A stretch of 64,000 nucleotides of DNA from Delphinapterus leucas (lineage: Eukaryota > Chordata > Mammalia > Artiodactyla > Monodontidae). The stretch's first letter is position 1, and the number at the start of each line of letters is the position of its first letter. Under the pieces are notes generated by a model, which did no database searches, was not told the DNA's origin, and was given only the letters and a program-made list of their open reading frames with translations. Shown piece after piece: positions 57,515 to 64,000 of this stretch. The DNA lies in the NCBI RefSeq assembly GCF_002288925.2, contig NW_022098045.1, positions 10,073,540 through 10,137,539 of the forward strand, given 5' to 3'. The translations under genes and the position numbers were made by a program.

Positions 57515-58235
57515 AGAGGAAAAAAGATGAACAAATGAAGACACTGCTTGCTGTGTGGGTGGAGAAAGTGGACTAGACCTTGGGAGTTCAGTCGTGCATT
57601 CATTCATTTACTCAGATGGACTGTAGCAGAGCTCAGCCTTCGGTTCTCTTCATTTTCCGCACTCTCCAGGGTACTTTTATTCACTCCCATGGCATTGCCT
57701 TCTCCAGCAATAACCTTCCTTCTGAATTCCAAACCATTTTCTCTACTGGAGACATCCACTTGGATAACGTGCAAACACCTCAAATGTTAAATCCTAAAAC
57801 TCGTATATATTCTTCCTTTCCCCACAAACCTGCTTACTGGACCTTATCTCCTGTGTCTATAAAGGGGATCACAGCTATGTGACCTAGGTCTGTGATCTAG
57901 ACCTTAGTCTACTGTGACTCCTCTTCTTCTGCTTATCTCCCTTTCCCAAATTACTCACCAAAATCACAGAGCTTCCACATGAAATCTCCTGAAGACTCAC
58001 AGCAGGGAAGCCCAGAAGAGTGACAGAAACAAAAGTAGGGAGTCCCTGCAGGTGCCCAGGCAAGCTTCAAAAAGGGCACTCATCCCCATCATGGTAGACA
58101 ACTATGTGTCTACTCCCCTCAAGCCTTTTTTGTATTTGGACTGCCTAGCACAGACAGACAAGACATTAACATTTGATACTTTTTCATATGCATGATTTCC
58201 ATAGCTCTTAAACATGATCACAGCAATAAATATGA
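57515..58235. other. Intergenic sequence, nothing recognised
   Basis: Two overlapping plus-strand frames (57548-57790 and 57580-57882) show no recognisable domain. Confidence 0.35.
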
Positions 58236-58237
58236 AG

Positions 58238-58400
58238 CTTTGGTTTTCAACGCTCAGCATCAGAATCACCTGGGGATCCTAGTAAGACAGTGTAGGCTGT
58301 CTGGGCTCCAAACCTGAAGATTCTGCTTAAGGTTGGGATGGCGCCTCAAAGTGTATGTGTTTAAACTCCATTCAGTGTATGAAGCTGAGAACGACTAACA
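58238..58400. mobile_element. hAT-Charlie-type MITE (MER5/MER20 type)
   Basis: GGTTTTCAACGCTCAGCATCAGAATCACCTGGGGATCCTAGTAAGACA ... GAAGCTGAGAACGACT has the order and the imperfect inverted ends of this group. Confidence 0.6.
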
Positions 58401-58404
58401 TCAA

Positions 58405-59340
58405 AGCACTTTTCACATACCTATCATTTAATGTCCATCCCTAAAGAACATCTAATTTTACAGTTGGAAAAACTGACGCTTGTTGGAGAAGTTCAATTTT
58501 ATTTGCCCAACATCACAGGGCAAATGACGGAGTGGGACCTCTGAACCATTCACTTGAAATATCTATTCCATTCAACATACTAAACAAGAATTTTTAAAAT
58601 ATCTGCAAAATATAATGTCCCACACATTCTAATAAATCTGCAAGAATTATTTTAACTTGTTTTGAAAATTTGTTATCTCATTAGTCTTCGCAGAAGCTAG
58701 AACAAAATTCATTATTTAATTCCGGCCTGATTTTTAGACAAATCACAAGCTGGTTACAGGAAAACAGGTCATTTGAGGGGAAGCCCCTGCTCAGCACACC
58801 ATGACCCACCATGATGGGACCCTCTCTCTTGGCAGGCCAGCACTGAGTGACCCACATTCCTTAAAGAGTTCTCAAAGGAACGTAGGAAATGTAATAATGA
58901 AATGATACTGTTAGGTTTTTTCTGTATTTACGTTGAATATGGGTACCTTGGTTAACATTATTGCTATTGTACACATCTAATTCGATTTGCCATTTTTTGA
59001 AAAATTTGTCTGCATAGAGAGTAAATGCATTCCCAGCCCTTTTATAGTGGTTTCACAATTTGACAGCAAGCCCAGTAGAGGCTAAAGACTGAACATCCCA
59101 TATAGAATATTCCTACTCTTGGTATCCTCTCATGAACATTCTGGAGAAAACTGGAAATTGCTTTTTTCTTCCATCAAAATCTCAACCTGTAATACTGTTT
59201 AACCAATTATGCATCACTAACTTTAAAAAGAATCCCGTCATTTAACATTGTCATTTTAAACATGACAGTAGTTGCCTTACCTTCCCAAATAAGAAAACAA
59301 GACCTACATTATTTCAAGAAATTCATCCAAGAGGAGAAAC
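58405..59340. other. Intergenic sequence, nothing recognised
   Basis: No exon or named repeat seen. Confidence 0.35.
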
Positions 59341-62300
59341 CTTAAAAAAAAAAAAAAAGACAGTGCAAAAAATGCATGACTGCTGTTAAGAGTTTAATTT
59401 TAAGACAAAAGCACTACATTATAATTTAAACATAATCTTTCAGAAAAGAAAGTTTAGTGCAAATCAAAACCCCATTAAAGCCCACTATAAACTTCACATG
59501 AAGATTCTAGAAGTAGGCTTCTAGAACTGGAAACACTTGGTTCCAACAAAATCTGCTTAGGGAGAATATGTCTTGAAAATGTCAAATGGTACAGAGAACA
59601 TTATGTTGGTTTAGAATCAAGTCAACCAGGTTCTAAAAAAAAAGACATGCTGATAGGTCTTAATACATATAATTAGTTGTAGCATGCTTTATCAATTATT
59701 GTAGAAGCAATTTACAACAAATTTCTGAGTATTTCGAAGTTTTCTTTATTGCCTTAGCCAATCTCTTTAACTACACTGCAATAATTATATAGCCATCTTC
59801 CAATTTCTTTTAAAAGGGTTCCACTTCATCAGTCTGAGATTGGCAAATGTTCTCTAAAAATGTGATAAAGCCCTGTGTAACCCAAGGCCATCCATACAAC
59901 AAAGGGGCAATTATATAATTTCTTTTCTCAAGTATTTATTCAAAGCATAGCTTTCCATGACATGTTAAATGTCACATTTAGGTACTGGCATAATACAACT
60001 GTTAAGTGTCTTCCAATATTTTAAAGAAAAATTTCAAAAAGGCAGGAAAGTAACCTTGCTTTCAAATTCTAAAATACAAACAGAATATAGCCTACACAAA
60101 TAAAATGTGTATCAACTAACCTTGAAATAAACTCTCTCCCCCAACACCGAGCAACTTAGGTTAAGTTTCTCAAAATAGAATCCGATAACCCTAATATCAA
60201 TGTTTAACAAATGAGGACCTATCTATACTTTCTCTGAAGACTTTAAAGAATTCCTCCCATGACAACTAAAATAACTGATTTGGACTGCTGAAACAAGAAA
60301 CACCTTGCTCTTACTTAGGATTTCATTCCTACAAAGTATCTCACCCTTTTTAAGTAGTAAAATAATTTTGTCAAGTCCTTTTTCCATGCCCTTTAAGCAC
60401 CTGTCCCCCCAAATTATCCACCTCTACAGAGCTTACTGGAGAAAATGAACATTTAGCAGAGCATTCTGCTCTGTCTTCCTAAATTACATATTCCCTTGGA
60501 TCCTGCAGTCTTACCCAAAGCTACTATACTATAGTCACTTATAAAGGAAAGCTGTTGGAATTATCTCCTTCATGAGAATCTAAAAGATGCTTATGGACAA
60601 CAGGGCAATATATAACTAGCCCAACTCAAGAGAACAGAAAAAGTCAGCTTCAAACAGAGTTGCTGATTACCAATTAATAATAATGGAATGAATGAATGAA
60701 GTCAGTGACAAACCAAAAGGGGCAATATGCAGGCGACAGGGGAATGTACTGCCTCTAAAGAGTTTAATCCCAACCACCTACCCTCACCACCTCCCTTCCC
60801 CAGCATGGCACACTACTGCTCCCTGTCCTCTCGTACACTCATTAGAATGCTAAGTCTCTATGGTTTTTTTCAAGCTAGACTTAGGGTCCGTGATTAAAAT
60901 GCTTGAGTGGTATAAGTTTTATGAAACATGCACCTTTATTTGTCTTTACACGAGATAAAAGTAAAAACAGAAAGACAAAAAATCCTTATGAAACACAGCA
61001 AGCTTAACTCTAACCACCTTAAAACAACAGTCCTTACAACTTCAGTGTAGGTAAGATCACTTGGTGTGTGTGAAATACAGAATCCCAGGGAACACCTCCA
61101 AACAATACTGATTCTGATATAAATAGCCTGCAGGTCTCTTTGAAATACCAACGAGATTATAATCAACACTCCCCCAACTTTCCAGATTATAGGCAATTGA
61201 CACCAATATACAGCCCAACCCACCAATTTACACAACTGGATCTTGCTAGAACGTTACACATGCAAAATTTCAGACTAGACTCCTAATTATAGCCGTAGTG
61301 AAGAAAGGAAAAAGTATGCATTCTTCTCAACTTTTCAAAAGTAGGTAGTAACAGTCAGTCTTCATGAAGTCTGGGGTCATCCTTAAGTATTAGTACACTG
61401 ATAAATTGCACTATTAAGTAAACTGCATCTGAAGAAATTTACTTTATTGAGATGTGCATCCATTATGCATGGATCTAGATTTTTACATTTCAGGTTAATC
61501 TGACTCCAAATAAACTCATTATACATTTCGGGACCAACACAAATACTGTGATGGACAGTGGGATCAGTCCTTGTTTTAAAATTCCCAATACCTCAAGGCC
61601 ATAAAGTACTTTTGAAGTACAAGACAACTTCAAAGAACTTTCCCAAGCAGTAAAACAAAGCACATAAAAGTATAGAATACAAAGACCTAATAATCAGATC
61701 CTAATGTTATTGAGACTACCTTTCAAAACTATCTCAGCATGAATGGCACCTGGACAGGTGTCCACACTATATTCTAACTTGTATACAACAAAGAATAGTG
61801 AAGTAATTGCAACCCCAATGTGGAAAGAGTAATGTGGTAATAAGACCTGCAACCTTACAATACATATTTGAAGGTTAAAAAAGGAGTAAGAGGAAACCCA
61901 GAACCCCAGGAAGAGAGATTAACTAACTCACCTGGTAGCAAACATCTAGTAAACCAAAAGGTATCAAAATTTGACTTAGGACAACAGACCTAGAAAGGGG
62001 GGTTGGTAGCTCTAACAGGGTCTACAAAACTGATGAGAGAACTGAAATCAAAGCTTCCTAACACTGTCCAACAGGTAAATGAGATTTTTCTATAATAAAC
62101 TAGCAAACTACTTGTAAACTTCTACTTTGCTGGCCAAATTTTAGAAGGGTACTGAACTACTAACATTTTGTCTCCCCAAATCTGTCATTACCACACACAA
62201 AAAGGGTGCTAAAAGTAAACAATACCACTTCTGGTCTTCTGAAATCCTACTAAAACCCATTACTTAAAAAGGGGGGGGGGCAACATAAAAAATATATAAG

Positions 62301-64000
62301 GTCAAAGAAAATGGGAGAGGGAATTCCCTGGCGGTCCAGTGGTTTTAGACTCTGCGCTTTCATTGCCATGGGCGCAGGTTCAATCCCTGGACTGGGAACT
62401 AAGATCCCACAAGCCATGCAGCCAAAAAAAAAGAAAATGAGAGAGGAAACTACAAAATTTTGGAAGCTGCAAACCTTTGAATAAATGGCAACTGACTAAG
62501 GAGACAAGAAAACTTAATATTCTGTCAGCAGTGAGGATATTTCAGATTGTTCCACAGAACCCCCAAAGGCTTATTAGCAAACGGCAGCCCAGGTATCTCT
62601 GTAAACAGAGGTAAAAGGGACTAAAAGAGGATTGGTTGAAAGTCTGTTTGACAAGCAGTTAAACCTCCAGATCCCCTCTGTACTGCTGGACAGCTGAACT
62701 CTTCCATCCTGGCAGAAACTTGTCTGAAGCAGGTAAGAGGGTGGTCTTCGGACTCAATAGGCATACAATGATGAAAATAAAGGAGTTCAAGTAGTTTACT
62801 TGTTCAGATCCCTCAGGTTTCTCCCCTCACTGGGATCTCAGAACACTGGCAGCCAGGTTTTTTACCCTCCAGGCAGCAGAGTAGAAAAAGACTTCTCTGA
62901 TGAACCTGATCAGCTCAAGGAAGGAAAAAAAGAATGTATCAAGAGGTTCCTCAATAAAATGACACAGCCCGATCACCCAGTAGTGAACCCCATGGTTGAC
63001 AAATACCCATCCCTCAGCCCCACAAATTCACAACATCCAAGCTGCTTTAAAAATGCTGCACTCCTAAATATGAGACAAGGATCACCAAACATTTGAGGAA
63101 GATTATAGGCAGAGGCCAAAGCAACAGGAAAGAAAAGCATCTTGGAGGAAACAAACTCTGAAAGTTATTGTTAACTTTAGACTTGAATAAAAGATAATAC
63201 ACACCCATGTTAAGAACAGGTTACTACTTATAACACAGGTTGGAGAAAGAGGTCTTAGATATTAGATGACTGAAATTAAAAACCTTAAAAAAAGTTGAAA
63301 GATTAAGTTGTAAAAATCGCTCAAAGGATAACAGCCTGCAACGGAAAACAGGAAAACCAGATGCGCAGGGCTCACACCCAAAAAACAATTCTGGAGGAAA
63401 GACTGGGGTGGTGAAGAACATGAGGAAAGATCAGCTCCAGTAACATTTCCCAGGATTGAAGAGCATGTTTACACAATGACAGGACCCACTGAAAGCTCAG
63501 CACAATGGATGAAACAAACCCAAGATAGTCATGAAATTGGAGAACACTGATAGTGGTAAAACCCTAAGCATTTCACATGAATGATGAAAAATCAAACAGC
63601 ATCAAATCTCTTCACTAAACCTTGAATTCTCTATTGAGCCAAACTAGTTATTCGGTTACGAGGATGGAACAGACCTTTATAGATGGGAAGGCCTCAGAAG
63701 CAGGAAGATGGGCTATACAAAAGCAAGCCCTGGGATTCAAGAAATAAAGGACCTAAGTTGACAGGCACAAGGCAACACCCCAGAATGACGGCAAGGCCCC
63801 AACTCAAGTTATTCAACAATTCTGAAGGGCAAGGAGTTCAGATTGAAATATAAAATACCTAAGAAAAACATGAAGCTGATAAATGGATTTGTATAAAGTG
63901 AGAGTTTTTCAATTCTGTGCAAGTCTGAAAGTAAATTACAGCCCAGTACACAGAAAAATATTCATCTAGGTCAAGAAGTAACACCTGAAATGGATCTAGG
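59340..64000 (-). other. Repeat-poor stretch, possible 3' end of a minus-strand gene
   Basis: Only one repeat (the SINE at 62321-62429) is visible in 4.6 kb, in contrast with the rest of the window. On the minus strand there are AATAAA signals (for example at about 60943 and 61447) and AT-rich, UTR-like text without long frames. No protein-coding exon is recognised, so this may equally be ordinary intergenic DNA under low repeat load. Confidence 0.25.
62321..62429 (+). mobile_element. CHR-type SINE (short form)
   Basis: GAATTCCCTGGCGGTCCAGTGG head, AACTAAGATCCCACAAGCC end and poly-A. The 17-bp flanks at 62304-62320 and 62430-62446 differ at one base. Confidence 0.95.

Noticed and set aside
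62800..63096. 98-codon plus-strand frame in a repeat-poor region
   Set aside because: No known motif, no promoter or splice signals that I trust. It is only as long as chance frames elsewhere in the window.
1..64000. tRNA genes, suggested by many A and B box pairs
   Set aside because: Every instance belongs to a tRNA-derived SINE with an A-rich tail and TSD. None forms a plain tRNA.

Overview
This is mammalian nuclear DNA, almost certainly from a cetacean. Its commonest repeat is the tRNA-derived CHR-type SINE, in long (about 200-410 bp) and short (about 110-200 bp) forms. This family belongs to whales, hippos and ruminants. I see no ruminant Bov-B or pig PRE-1 elements, and there are L1 tails of cetartiodactyl type. 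Older layers (MIR, L2, L1M, hAT elements such as MER5A) are also present. There are no prokaryotic features.

The one convincing gene is a six-exon, plus-strand gene with coding exons at 23950-24027, 28883-28953, 31957-32053, 33643-33744, 40534-40692 and 54822-54959. All five introns begin with GT and end with AG. The spliced frame is open for 214 codons from an ATG in a CpG-rich promoter region to a TGA that has an AATAAA 28 bases further on. The product is a longin-type R-SNARE of the VAMP7 family: an N-terminal longin fold, a SNARE motif with every heptad layer in register around a zero-layer Arg (residue 152), and a C-terminal transmembrane anchor. It is clearly not VAMP7 itself. I do not recognise it as a named gene, so it is the best candidate here for something undescribed.

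Layout. From 1 to 23.75 kb lies gene-poor upstream DNA with many SINEs, two broken L1 pieces (13.8-15.65 kb and 16.5-17.8 kb) and old repeats. From 23.76 to 24.26 kb is a GC-rich promoter region with CCAAT, GC-box and NRF1-type sites. From 24 to 55 kb is the R-SNARE gene. Its introns hold L2, L1 and SINE insertions, including a nested stack at 43.5-47.1 kb in the 14-kb last intron. From 55 to 59.3 kb is intergenic sequence with MIR remnants. From 59.3 to 64 kb is a repeat-poor stretch that could be the 3' end of a neighbouring minus-strand gene, but I could not identify one.

Most other open frames are repeat-derived or low-complexity artefacts. Repeat assignments come from recognising consensus features by eye. 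Boundaries given with target-site duplications (TSDs) are exact to a few bases; those of MIR, L2 and old L1 fragments are approximate.
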